Part shown: positions 12,785-23,870 of the stretch, piece by piece | Layout of the letters: every line of letters begins with the position of its first letter | Position numbering within the stretch: the stretch's first letter is position 1 | Assembly: GCA_965112735.1 (NCBI GenBank) | Contig: OZ218951.1 | Location: 3,968,001 to 4,032,000, forward strand | DNA length: 64,000 nt | Reading direction: 5' to 3' | From: Phaeosaccion multiseriatum | Taxonomy: Eukaryota > Ochrophyta, other classes | The notes under the pieces: generated by a model | What the model was told of the DNA's origin: nothing | Database searches by the model: none | Seen by the model: the letters and a program-made list of their open reading frames with translations, nothing else | Program-made: the position numbers and the translations under genes

Positions 12785-12914
12785 TCTGAGACCCTCTCCA
12801 CCCTCCCCGTCCCGCCCCTCCATACGTAAATCTTCGGTGGATTCCTGTAAGTCAATAAAGCTCCCGCCCCTCCCTGGCCGTGGAGCTCTTGCCTACCCTG
12901 CGACACTCCAGGCT

Positions 12915-13165
12915 CCTCCTCTCCCTTACGACAAGGCCGCTCCCTCTTCGCTTACGACAAGGCCGCCCCCTCTTCGCTTACGACAGGGCCCTCCCCTCTC
13001 GCTCAAGAAAAGGGCCCTCCCTCTCGCTTACGACAAGGCCCTCCCCTCTCGCTTACGACAAGGCCCTCCCCTCTTCTCTTCGCTTACGACAAGGCCGCTC
13101 CCTCTTCGCTTACGACAGGGCCCTCCCCTCTCGCTTACGACAAGGCCCCTCCCTCTCTCTGGGCG
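12915..13165 (+). repeat. Imperfect tandem repeat of CTTACGACAAGGCC units
   Basis: Roughly nine imperfect units of about 24 bp share the core CTCGCTTACGACAAGGCC, alternating CCTCC and CGCTC between cores. They lie in the spacer 3' of myosin. Confidence 0.8.
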
Positions 13166-13256
13166 CTCCTCCCTACGCACCTCAGCAGCATCAGTCGCAG
13201 TTGGTGATACTAAAGCAGTGGCAGAGATGAGAGTGCCCACACGCTCGCACCGAGGA

Positions 13257-13960
13257 AGGGGGGGGAGGTTCATCCCCTGCTGCTCCTACTGCTCCTCCTC
13301 TTCCCTCCTCTCTTCCCTCCTCTTTGAAGGGGGGGGAGGTTCATCCCCTGCTGCTCCTACTGCTCCTCCTCTTCCCTCCTCTATTCCCTCCTCTTTGAAG
13401 GGGGGGAGGTTCATCCCCTGCTGCTCCTACTGCTCCTCCTCTTCCCTCCTCTATTCCCTCCTCTTTGAAGGGGGGGGAGCTTAATCCCCTGCTGCTCCTA
13501 CTGCTCCTCCTCTTCCCTCCTCTATTCCCTCCTCTTTGAAGGGGGGGGAGGTTCATCCCCTGCTGCTCCTAGTGCTCCTCCTCTTCCCTCCTCTATTCCC
13601 TCCTCTTTGAAGGGGGGGGAGGTTCATCCCCTGCTGCTCCTACTGCTCCTCCTCTTCCCTCCTCTCTTCCCTCCTCTTTGAAGGGGGGGGAGGTTCATCC
13701 CCTGCTGCTCCTACTGCTCCTCCTCTTCCCTCCTCTATTCCCTCCTCTTTGAAGGGGGGGAGGTTCATCCCCTGCTGCTCCAACTGCTCCTCCTCTTCCC
13801 TCCTCTATTCCCTCCTCTTTGAAGGGGGGGGAGGTTCATCCCCTGCTGCTCCTACTGCTCCTCCTCTTCCCTCCTCTATTCCCTCCTCTTTGAAGGGGGG
13901 GGAGGTTCATCCCCTGCTGCTCCTACTGCTCCTCCTTTTCCTCTTCCCCCCTCGTTAGGC
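13257..13960 (+). repeat. Minisatellite, ten copies of a 70-71 bp unit
   Basis: Ten head-to-tail units begin near 13264, 13336, 13406, 13477, 13548, 13619, 13690, 13760, 13830 and 13901. Each runs from GGGGGGAGGTTCATCCCCTG through CTGCTCC/CTCCT tracts to CCTCTTTGAAG. Copies differ at a few positions (CTATTCC or CTCTTCC, GAGCTTAAT in the fourth), which is typical of recent unequal exchange. It lies between the convergent 3' ends of myosin and cysteine synthase. Confidence 0.95.
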
Positions 13961-14303
13961 CTGCCCTGAGGGCCGGGCATGTTGACAAAGGGCTCTCCCT
14001 CGACCCAGCCTCTGCCCTGTTGCATTGGCCTGTTGCTGACCTGTTGCTGACCTGGTGCTGACCTGTTGCTGACCTGTTGTGGTCTGTTGCATGGCTGACA
14101 GGCAGGCGACACACCCCGTCCGTTGCGGCGTTGCGAGAGAAGCTTTCGCCCTTACGCTCGTTGCCCCTCCTTCGCCCTCCACAGCACAGCGCCAGTGCCT
14201 CTGCCTGGACAGGACGAATTGTACGATGGGTGGGGAGGGGGAGGAGGGAGGGGCAGGGCGGATGTCGCCGCCGCTACTCCTGCTGCTCCTGTCATCCTCA
14301 TCC

Positions 14304-15858
14304 TCATCCTTCTCCTCCTGGTGTCACCAATTGCTCTTGCTGCTCCTGCTGCTGTTGCTGTTGCCTATACTTGCGAATGAAGCGGAGCACCTGTGGGCCT
14401 GAAATGACCGCTTCCAGCCCGCGCGGCCCCTCCGCCCCCTCCTCTGTGCCCTCCTCTGTGCGCTCCCCCCTCCCCTCCTTCTCCTCCCCTCCCTCAGCTG
14501 CTTGCCGCGCACCTCCCTCTGTTGCTTGTTGTCCTGCTCTTTGTGACGGTGGCCACACCAGCCCGCGGGCCTCGATGAAGGGTTGGTGCCAAAAGCGAGA
14601 CAGAGACCTGGACCAGGTATATAGGTAGGCAGGCAAGCAGGCAGGCATACGGGTAGGCAGGGAGATAGACAGGTATGTATAAGACGGGCCGGGGGGCAGA
14701 CAGACAGACAGGCAGGTAGACACACGTCGATCCCCTCACCCCTCCTTCTCTCTCTCTCCCCTCAACCACCGCCTACCCCCTCCCTCCCTCCCTCCCTCGC
14801 TCCCTCCCTCCGTCTCTCCCTCCCTCCCTCCCTCCCTCCCTCTCTCCCTCTCTCCCTCTCTCCCTCGCTCCCTCTCTCCGTCCCTCCTTCCCTCCCTCCC
14901 TCTCTCCCTCCCTCCCCTGCCTCCGTACCTCCCTCCCTCACCTCTGTCCGCTGTCGCACAGCACAGTAACCACGGAATGCCCGGGTCCCATCCTCCTTGC
15001 CGCCTCCACCGCCCCCACGAGGTTCATGGCCGAGCTGCACCCCACAAAGAGTCCCTCCTCTTGCAGCAGGAAGTGCGCCATGTGCACTGCTGCTTGATCG
15101 CTCACAGTCAGGGCACAGTCAATCAGGCAGCCCCTGCTGCTGTGGCTACTACTGCTGCCCGACAAGCTCTGCTTGACACTCTGATTGAAGCTCTGATCGA
15201 AGCTCTGGTTGAAGTTGTGCGTAATCCTGTCCAGCCCGATGCCCTCTGCGATGGTGTCGTAGCGGTGTCTACGCACCTTACGCTCGGCCTGCTCGTCAGT
15301 GTAGCACACGCCGTAGTTGACCTGCTCCCTCCGGCACAGCAAAGAGGGAAGGAAAGGTACAGAGGGAAGGGGGGAGAGGGAAGAGGATGGCAGCCGAGGA
15401 AAGGGAGGGCGGAAGGAAGAGGGTAGAGAGAGGGAGGGGGTGCGGGGACGGTGCGATGATGCGAAGGGCGGATGGCAGAGGGCAGGACACATGGCAGCAG
15501 ATGGCAGCCCATGGCAGCACATGGCAGCAGATGGCAGCAGAGGGCAGAGGGCGTGATCTGCCCCCCTGTATCCCCCCCCAAGCGCTGCTGCTGCACCCCC
15601 TGCAACTACGACAACAACAACACGTACTGTACCTTATTGGCCAGGCCGGAGCCCGGGGGGTCGACCAAGTACACTTGGGTCTGTGGTTTCCGCTCCTTGA
15701 GGAAGCGAGAGACGCCTGAGATGGTGCCTCCGGTGCCCGCCCCCATGACAAAGGCGTCAAGCCTTCCCTCGCTCTGCTGCCACACCTCGGGCCCCGTATT
15801 CTCGTAGTGGGCCTGTATGCAGTAAGTGTGTTTGTGCGTCATGTGTGCGTGTGGGTAC

Positions 15859-15891
<33 letters not shown>

Positions 15892-17322
15892 CGAAGCGAG
15901 AGGAAGAGCATCAGATCAAAACAAGGGTTCATCGAATGTAGCCGGGCGGCTATGCGTGCAGTGCGTCTGTCTGCCCCACCCAGCGAGCTGAGTGGGCGGC
16001 CCAAAAGGGTCGTCGATAGTGTTTGACTAGAGCGACCCTGCGCAGCTTGCTTTGTTGCTCTCCTCTGACACCTTGTGCCCTCTGTCCCTCTGAAGACTCT
16101 GAATCTCCGCTCTTCCGAGTCTCTTTCGATCACTCCTCCCCTCTAATAAACTGAACCTGAAAACTGACCTGGACGTTGGCTTCGTTCTCGAACTGGTCCA
16201 TAAACACAGCTCCAGGCGTCTCCCTTGCAAGGGTGGCGGCGACATTGACATAATGCCCCGGATTGGAGATAGATGCCGTTCGCACCTAAAGCAGAGCAAA
16301 CACGCCCGACAAGACACGACACGACGAATAGGTCGGGTCACTCAAACCAAAGGCCCGGCCCTACTGAGCCTGCGTCTGGCCTTTGGAAGAGGTAGAAGGC
16401 GGGGGGCGAGGAGGCTGGAGAATACGGTCTATTCGATCGAGGAGGGAGGGATCGAGGCGGCTGTCTCTACCTTTCCATTTATCTATTCATGGATGCTTTG
16501 CATGGCTCTTTACTTACTTTGACGACTTGGGCTCCAAACATCTCCAGCAGGGTCACCTTCTCGTCGGCCTGGTCGTCAGGCATGGTGATGACACATCTAC
16601 ATGAGTAGAATCGGCCGCGAGGCGAAGAATGACGCAACAAACAAAGGCAAATGAGGGAGGCAAGGAAAAGCTTCTTTTGCAGCTGCTGAGGAGACACAGG
16701 GCCTCATGCCTTCACCTCCTGGCACCCCTCTTCTCTCCCCTCTCTCTCTGTGACCCACCTGTAGCCCCTCGCTCTGCACAAGGCCGCGAGAGCTATGCCT
16801 GTACTACCTGACGTGCCCTCTACTACGGTCCCTCCGGGCTTGAGCTTCCCGCTTCTCTCCGCGGCGCGCATCATACCCAAAGCAATACGGTCCTTGCCGG
16901 TGCCTCCAGGGTTCAGAAACTCCACCTGAGCAGGATAGGACAAAGGGAAATCAATAGGCGAGCAGTATACGCAATGTTAGTAGAGCGTGCGTCTGTGCGA
17001 GCACGAACACCAGTTGTTGGAGTGCGATCAAAGTCGCATTGAAGTCTCTCACCTTGACCAGAATGTCGCACCCGGTGGCCTCCGATAAGCTCTTCAACCG
17101 AATCATTGGGGTGTTTCCTACCAGCCCTATGTAGCCAGACTGGATCCTGAGAGGCTGAAATTCTGCTTCTTTTGTTTCTTGTTCCTTCTCCTCCTCCCCT
17201 CCTCCTGCTGCTCTCTTCTCCTGTCGTCCACAGGACACGTAGGCCGCCAGTAAGGCCGCAAACGCCGCCCCCGCCAAAGCGGACGCTGTACAGCAGGTAC
17301 AGAGGCGGATGTCGAGACCCAT
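14304..17322 (-). CDS. Cysteine synthase (O-acetylserine sulfhydrylase), membrane-anchored Cys2 type (7 exons, 498 aa)
   Basis: PLP enzyme of fold type II that makes cysteine from O-acetylserine and sulfide. Minus-strand exons: 17322-17053, 16925-16759, 16596-16518, 16285-16169, 15812-15633, 15321-14942, 14607-14304, with all phases matching. An N-terminal hydrophobic helix at about residues 8-32 resembles the anchor of the fungal outer-membrane-linked subfamily. The core begins [19 protein letters not shown]. The PLP lysine is K101 in [17 protein letters not shown] and [10 protein letters not shown] bind the substrate carboxylate and the PLP phosphate. The last conserved motif, LCDSGQRSLSRFW, crosses the exon 6/7 junction. 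The PDDQADEK and [17 protein letters not shown] signatures place it with fungal cysteine synthase 2 rather than plastid OASTL. A Gln/Glu-rich tail of about 80 residues after ARGL is not usual for the family. Inserts of Asn-Gln-Ser type lie in exon 6. Confidence 0.93.
14785..14936. repeat. (CCCT)n microsatellite, cysteine synthase intron 6
   Basis: CCCT/CTCT units fill the donor-proximal half of the last intron (14608-14941). On the sense strand of this gene they read as purine-rich GGGA. Confidence 0.85.
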
Positions 17323-17876
17323 ACGGCCCTATGGGAAGGAAGGGCTCCCCTAAGAGAATGAGAGGGGCCTCTCCCGGATTCGACCCTCTAATGGCGGGGG
17401 GATCTGTGAGTCTCGTTGACTTAGGAGGGCGTCACACCATCCCGTGGGTAAAACGAACCGGAGAGAACATCTCACGGCAAAGAGCAGAAAGAGGCCCGTA
17501 ACGAGAGAAGTAAATAGGTGAGGAGTGGTGATGAGCGGATGCAATGACTGCTACCCCTGTCTCCGTCGTGAATCGAATGGCAAAGGCGTCGCTGACCTGC
17601 CCCCCTCCCCAAAAAATACCTGCCCATCTTTCCCCACTTGCCTTTCGGCTCTCGCCCGGCACTGCTTGCTAAGGCACCTCTAATCTGTGGTCTGTGTGGC
17701 TCTATAGACTCGGTAGGCACTGCTGCTGCTCCTGTCAGCCTTGTTGTTGCGTTTGCCCAAGCCTTGTGGATTGCGCCCAAACCTTTGTTCCTTTGTTCAT
17801 CGGCCCCCCTGCCCCCCCCCAACGTCCATCTCTCGCCCCGTGCTGTCCTACGGCCTCCGCGCCCCCTCAGATTAGG
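17323..17876. promoter_or_regulatory. Divergent promoter region, cysteine synthase (-) / Rpt1 (+)
   Basis: The 554 bp separate the two start codons of a head-to-head pair. No TATA box is obvious. The sequence GCCCCCTCAG directly before ATTAGGATGG looks like a 3' splice site, so Rpt1 may have a 5'-UTR intron ending at about 17870. Function is inferred from position only. Confidence 0.45.
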
Positions 17877-20731
17877 ATGGGGGACGACAACGGAGGCGGG
17901 TCATGCCAGACCAAGAACAGGACGGAGGACGACGACGAGGAGGAGCCCCCTCCCCCAGTATTGGACGAGGAGGATATTGCTTTGCTCAAGACGTACGGCC
18001 TGGGCCCTTACACAACCAGGATAAAGACTGTGGAGAAGGAGATTGAGAACGCAAAGGATAAGGTACGTCGAGTTGGAGCCGACTCGGAGTCACGAGACAA
18101 TGTGGACAAACCACTTGCTCTGTGCCCCTGCGGGCTGTCACTCAGCGGCGGGCGACTGTGGTGGTGGGAAAGTGTGGTTGCGCTTTCAGCGAAAGGAAGG
18201 AACGCGCATATCTGTGGGCCGGTGTTAGAGGCCCTTTGTCGAGAGCGAAGCGGAACTGGAGTGACCACTCTTCGCTCCAGAAGCTATGGTGTCGAGAAAG
18301 CCTCGAGCCTGCACGGGAGGAGCGATGAAGAGGGGTTTGGTGCCATTTGCATTGCCTGGGAGCAGAGCAGGGGTGAAGAGACGACGAACGAAGTCGATGG
18401 CCGGGCGTTTGCAAAGCCCCTGGCACAGAAGGTCGACAGACCATACTCCGAAGGAGATTAGACCGAACCCAACGGCCCGCGTACCGGCGCGTGGCGGAAG
18501 GGGGGGGGGCAGAGTATACATACCTTCGGAGCTCCTCCTCCTCCTCCTCCTCCTCCTCCCCCTCCTCCTCCTCCTCCCCTCCTCCTCCTCCTCCTCCTCC
18601 CCCTCCTCCTCCTCCCCCTCCTCCTCCTCCTCCCCCTCCCCCCCCTCCTCCTCCTCCTCCTCCTCCTCCTCCTCCTCCTCCTCCTCCTCCTCCTCCTCCT
18701 TCTGCTACCGCTGCCGCCTCGCTTCTTGACTAACCGGTAACTCTCCTCTTTCTCTCTTTCTCTCTGCCTCTCTGCCTTGCCCTTCCCTCCTCACTGATGG
18801 GCACTGAGCAGGTGAAGGAGATCATAGGCATCAAGGAGAGCGACACAGGTCTGTCTCAGCCCAGCCAGTGGGACCTCGTGTCAGACAAGCAGATGATGCA
18901 GGAGGAGCAGCCGCTGCAGGTGAGGGAGAAGGACGGGGTAGAGGAAGAGGAGGAGGAGGAGGAGGAGGAGGAGGAGGAGGAGGAGGAGCCGCTGCAGATG
19001 AGGGCAAGAGAGGCCCCCCCTGTCTCGGTGCTTGCTCTAGGCTCTAGGCTCTAGGCTCTAGGCTCTAGGCTCTACGAGGTGCTTTCCCTCTTGCTGCTGA
19101 TGGGAGGGCATAGTGAGGGAAATTGGGGCCTCATGTGCTGCGTCCACACTTGGGGGGGGGGGGGTGTCTGGACAAGGGCAGACAGACACACCAAAATAGA
19201 GTCAGCAGAGGGAGAGAGACAGACACAGAGAGAGAGAAAGGCAGCAGAGACAGACAGAAAGAGAGATACAACAGAGAGAGAGTGACAAACGGACGGACGA
19301 ACAGCAGACACAGAGAGAGAGATAGAGGCATAGAGCCTTCCTTAACCGTAACGCTTGTAACGCTTGAATCGAACTCTTGATTAACCCTGAACACTTGACC
19401 TGAACCCTGCCCACCTACCCCCCCTCAAGCCTTAACGGTAACGCTTGAATCGAACTCTTGATTAACCCTGAACACTTGAGCTGAACCCTGCCCACCCACC
19501 CCCCCTCACTCAGGTGGCACGCTGCACGAAGATCATTAACGCGGCGCAGGAGGACGCAAAGTACGTCATCAACGTGCGCCAGATCGCCAAGTTCGTGGTG
19601 GCCCTCGGGGAGAAGGTGTGTGCTTGACACAAGTGTGCTTGACACAAGTGTGCTTGACACAAGTGTGCTTGACACAAGTGTGCTTGACACAAGTGTGCTT
19701 GACACAAGTGTGCTTGACACAAGTGTGCTTGACACTGTGAGACTGGACCGGTGTGGAGAGGGAGAGCTCCGTCTCCCTCTGGAGGGTGCGCGTGTGTTAC
19801 CATCACCATCACCATCACCACCACCACCACCACCACCACCACACACTCACCCACTCACTTACTCACAATCATCATCACAATCGCTCACAGATGTCGCCCA
19901 CGGATGTGGAGGAGGGCATGCGTGTGGGCGTGGACCGAACCAAGTACAGCATCCAGATCCCCATGCCGCCCCGCATCGACCCCACTGTCTCTCTCATGAC
20001 GGTGGAGGACAAGCCGGACGTGACATACGACAATGTAGGAGGTGCCAAGGACGCGTTGGAGAAGCTCAGGGAGGTGGTGGAGTTGCCCCTGCTGCATCCA
20101 GAGGTAAGGAAGGAAGGAGGGGAAGAGTAAGGTGGTCATTGTAAGATGGTCATTGTAAGATGGCTACTGCTCTGCTCTGCTCTCTCTCCCTCTCTTTCAC
20201 CCCCCTAAATCTTCTATTTTTCTTCTCTTTTTGTCCTTTTCCTTTTCCTTTTCCCTTTCCTGCTCCTTTGCCATCCTTCCCTCCCCCCTCCCCCCTCCCT
20301 CAGCGATTCGTAACGTTGGGAATCGACCCCCCCAAGGGAGTGCTCCTGTTCGGCCCCCCCGGAACGGGCAAGACGCTGTCGGCAAGGGCCGTGGCCAACC
20401 GCACAGACGCGTGCTTCATTCGAGTCATCGGCTCCGAGCTCGTGCAGAAATACGTCGGAGAGGGTAAGTTGCAGTTGCGTTGTTTGTTATTATGTACATG
20501 TATATATACTTGCTCTCTCTCTCTCCCTCTCTCATCTCTCCCCCCCTCTCGCCGTGTGTATGGACGCCCTCTCTCTCTCCCTCTCTCGCCGTGTGTATGG
20601 ACGCCCCCCCTCTCTCTCTTTGTGTGTGTGTGTGTGCGTGTGTGTACCCTTGTCTGTCAGGTGGACGTATGGTGCGAGAGCTCTTCACCATGGCACGCTC
20701 CAAGAAGGCTTGCATCGTCTTCTTCGACGAG

Positions 20732-20763
<32 letters not shown>

Positions 20764-21734
20764 GTCAGTCAGTCCGTCAGTTAGTCAGTCAGTCAGTCAG
20801 TCCGTCAGTTAGTCAGTCCGTCAGTCAGTCAGTCCGTCAGTTAGTCATTCAGTCAGTCAGTCCGTCGGTTAGTCAGTCAGTCCGTACCCTGACACAGTAC
20901 CCTGCGTCAGTGCCCAACGGGAGGGTCCAAGGGAGGGAGGGACGAAAACACATGGTGTCAGGACAGAGAGTGGTGGGGCAGAGGCTTGAAGATGGGGGGG
21001 GGGGGTCACGACAGGGGGGGGAGAGGCAACGAGGAGTGCAAGGTGTCAGGACAGGAAATACCCTTTCCTTCCCTTCCCTGCCCTCTCACGATTTCCATCC
21101 ATCCATCAGGGCACGCCGCGTGTCACACGAAGGCTCTCTCTCTCCCTCTCAGGGAAAGAGTGTGTACCTTGATCCTCCTCCCTGCCCCCCTGCATGCCTG
21201 ACGGGGGTGCCTTTCTCTCACTGTAGTCGTCACACGCAAACCCCTCCTTTCAGCGCCTTTTGTCTCGATCATTCCAGCCGCTCACCCGTCCTCCGTCACT
21301 ACTGCCCGCCCCCTCTAATCTCCTCAACCCCTCCCTCCGCCCCTCCCTTCCCCCCCCTCCCGTCAGATCGATGCCATCGGAGGCTCACGCACATCCGAGG
21401 GCGGCGACAATGAGGTGCAGAGGACAATGCTTCAGATCGTCACGGAGCTCGACGGATTCGACCCCCGGGGGAACATCAAGGTACGTTGGCCAGACCCAGG
21501 GGTAGACACAGGGAGGTAGAGGCCCAACGGGGCAGGCCATAGGCCGAGGGGGCGAAAGCCGAGGGGGCGAAATAGCACAAGGCTTGCTCTTCAAGGAGCG
21601 CCGCCTCTAGTGGTGGAGCGAATGCCAGTGTGTGTGTGTCTGTGTGTGTGTGTGTGTGTGTCCTTGCGTGTGTGTGTGTGTGTCTCTGTGTGTGTGTGTG
21701 TCTTTGTGTGTGTGTGTCTCTGTGTGTGTGTGTG

Positions 21735-21765
<31 letters not shown>

Positions 21766-22131
21766 TTGTGTCTCTCTCTGTGTGTGTCTCTCTCTCTCTC
21801 TCTGTGTGTCTCTCTGTGTGTGTGTGTCTCTCTCTCTCTGTGTGTGTGTCTCTCTCTCTGTGTGTGTCTCTCTGTGTGTGTGTGTCTCTCTCTCTCTCTG
21901 TGTGTGTCCCGTGTCCTCGCCCCATGGTTCTCTCCTCTCTTTTTTTTCTTTGTGATCTCTCCTTACCCCCCTTGGCCTCTGCTTGAACTTGCTTTGCTTG
22001 ACCTTTTGGTTCCTCTTCTTGACCTTTTGACCCCCCGCCCCCCACCCCCTCTCCCTTCCGTGGTGTGATGTGCTCTCCGTGCTCCCCTTTTCTGTGTCTC
22101 TCGCTCTCTTGTCTCTCTCCTCTCTGCCCTT

Positions 22132-22165
<34 letters not shown>

Positions 22166-23293
22166 CCTACCTCTCTCTCTCTCTCTCTCTTGCCCTTTCT
22201 CTCTCTCTCTATCTCTCTCTACCTGTGCTTTCTACAGGTTCTCATGGCCACAAACAGGCCCGACACACTTGACCCTGCCCTGCTCCGACCGGGCCGCCTG
22301 GACAGGAAGGTGGAGTTCGGCCTCCCTGACCTCGACGGAAGGGCACATATCCTCAAGATTCACAGCAAGTCCATGAACGTAGACAGGTGTGTGGTAGGGA
22401 AGGACGGAGGGAGGGAGGGAGAGGGAGAAAAAACGGACACTCAAGCAGAGGCGGCTATTGACTTAACTTCCATTTTGTGAGGGGCCGCTCGGCTCTCTCT
22501 CTCTCCCTCTCCCTCTCCCTCTTCCTCTCCCTCACCCTCTCCCTCTCTCTCACCCTCACCCTCTCCCTCACCCTCTCTCCCTCACCCTCTCCTTCTCCCA
22601 GCCCTCTCCTCACTCCTCTTTACTCCATCCGTCTCCGCTTACATCTCTTGCTCACCCCCCCCCCCCTCCCACTCCTGCCCCCCCTCCCCCTCCCCCTCCC
22701 ACAGGGACATTCGTTACGAGCTCATCGCGCGGCTCTGTCCGAACACGACGGGTGCCGAGCTGCGCAGCGTGTGCACGGAAGCGGGCATGTACGCCATCCG
22801 AGCGAGGAAGAAGAGCATCAGTGAGAAGGACTTTTTGGAGAGTGTCACTAAGGTCATCAAGGGCTATCAGAAATTCTCCTCCACACCCAAGTACCTGGTG
22901 AGTTGGTGGTACACAAGGAGAGGGAGGAAGGTGGGGGGGGAGGGAGGGAGGGGAGGGAGAAAGGGGGGAAGGGGGAGAGGAGGGAGGGAGGGAGGGAGGG
23001 GAGGGGAGGAAGGTAGAGGGGGGGGGAGAGGGAGGGAGAGGGAGGGAGGGGAGAGAGGGGAAGGGGGGAGGGGGGGAGAGATGTTGTGGGCTGCCCGTCT
23101 TCCTCAAGGCAAAGGAGGGACTTTGAGGAGGGAGCATGTGAAGAAGCTTGCCGAACCCTTCCTCCTCCTGTTGCTGCTACTGTTGCATCACCAACTGCTG
23201 CTGCTATCCTGACCTCCTCTTCCTCTCCCTCCCTCCCTCCCTCCATCCCTCCCTCTCTTGTCGGCATTCTGTTCTTGTCAGGTATACAACTAA
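17877..23293 (+). CDS. RPT1: 26S proteasome regulatory subunit 7, AAA-ATPase Rpt1 (10 exons, 435 aa)
   Basis: One of six AAA-ATPases in the base of the 19S particle that unfold substrates and open the 20S gate. Exons: 17877-18062, 18812-18919, 19514-19615, 19891-20103, 20304-20463, 20661-20731, 21367-21480, 22238-22386, 22705-22897, 23282-23293. The 435 residues match the usual family length of about 433. It contains the Rpt1 marker [10 protein letters not shown], the OB-fold region, [18 protein letters not shown], Walker A GPPGTGKT (220-227), Walker B IVFFDEID (275-282), [17 protein letters not shown] and the arginine fingers in RPGRLDRK. The ATG at 17877 gives the expected acidic N-terminus. 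The last coding exon is only GTA TAC AAC TAA, giving the C-terminus KYLVYN. Human and yeast Rpt1 end in YN preceded by a polar residue, whereas here Val-Tyr-Asn fits the HbYX gate-opening motif. Confidence 0.97.
18534..18702. repeat. (CTC)n microsatellite, Rpt1 intron 1
   Basis: About 170 bp of CTC/CCCCT units in the 749-bp first intron. All frames read as poly-Ser, poly-Pro or poly-Leu and none is coding. Confidence 0.9.
19342..19507 (+). repeat. Direct repeat, two ~70-bp copies in Rpt1 intron 2
   Basis: A segment starting TAACGCTTGAATCGAACTCT and ending in CTGCCCACC(T/C)ACCCCCC occurs at about 19352-19424 and again at about 19439-19505. The second copy abuts the acceptor of exon 3, so the duplication includes sequence resembling the 3' splice region. 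Confidence 0.85.
19617..19737 (+). repeat. 15-bp tandem repeat starting at the donor of Rpt1 intron 3
   Basis: Eight copies of GTGTGCTTGACACAA begin at the very first bases of intron 3 (exon ends at 19615). Each unit carries a small dyad, GTGT...ACAC, and a GTGTG that imitates the real donor. Confidence 0.95.
20731..20886 (+). repeat. (GTCA/GTCC)n microsatellite, Rpt1 intron 6
   Basis: Tetranucleotide GTCA units mixed with GTCC and GTTA start at the donor of intron 6 (20732). They occupy its first 155 bp. Confidence 0.85.
21626..22236. repeat. (GT)n/(CT)n microsatellite block, Rpt1 intron 7
   Basis: Alternating GT and CT runs fill most of the 757-bp intron 7 (21481-22237) and end in the polypyrimidine tract of exon 8. 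Confidence 0.85.
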
Positions 23294-23870
23294 AGTGCTC
23301 AGCGTGCGTATCATATCTATCACATCGTACTGCTGTAGTGCTGTCGTTGCAGTGCTGTTGTTGCAGTGCCGTTGTGGCAGTGCCCCTCTACGCACGGCTC
23401 CACCTCCCCTCTCCCCCTCTCCTGGACATGAGCGGAGGGGAGGCCGCTGCAGTGAGTACCATCGAAGCTTGCTGCTATGCAAGGAAGGCGTGTAGAGAAG
23501 ACAGGGGGGGCAAGGAAGGTGGTAAAGAAGACAGGAGAGGCTCACCTCAAGCCACATGTATTTGCACACAGCACACCCAGTGCCTTCCTTCACTTGGGAT
23601 GCTTTGGACACTTGAGGGGCTCCACGGGCTTGCTTTGGGGCAGATGATGATGCAGAAGTAGTTAGCGAAGCCCATGCCAGGACGCGCTGGAGGTCTTCGC
23701 TTGTGCATCATACCACATATAATGACAGCAGACCTGACGACTTACATCATTCATGCCTCGTGCCATACAAGTTGTAGCTAATGTAATCGATCAATCCATG
23801 AGCTGAAACTAAAACTTTTAAAATTGGAGAGGGGCCGCCTCGCCCAGCCCCACCAAAAAGAGAAACGAGG
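23294..23870. other. Spacer between Rpt1 and the TTC38-like gene
   Basis: The 577 bp hold the Rpt1 3' UTR and the promoter of the next plus-strand gene. Several CTGTTGTTGCAGTG-like units occur at about 23330-23380. No ORF here has family character. Confidence 0.5.

Noticed and set aside
12666-13484. 272-aa plus-strand ORF downstream of myosin
   Set aside because: Built from three tandem arrays (duplicated 40-mer, CTTACGACAAGG units, 70-bp minisatellite). The peptide repeats reflect DNA repeats and there is no recognisable domain.
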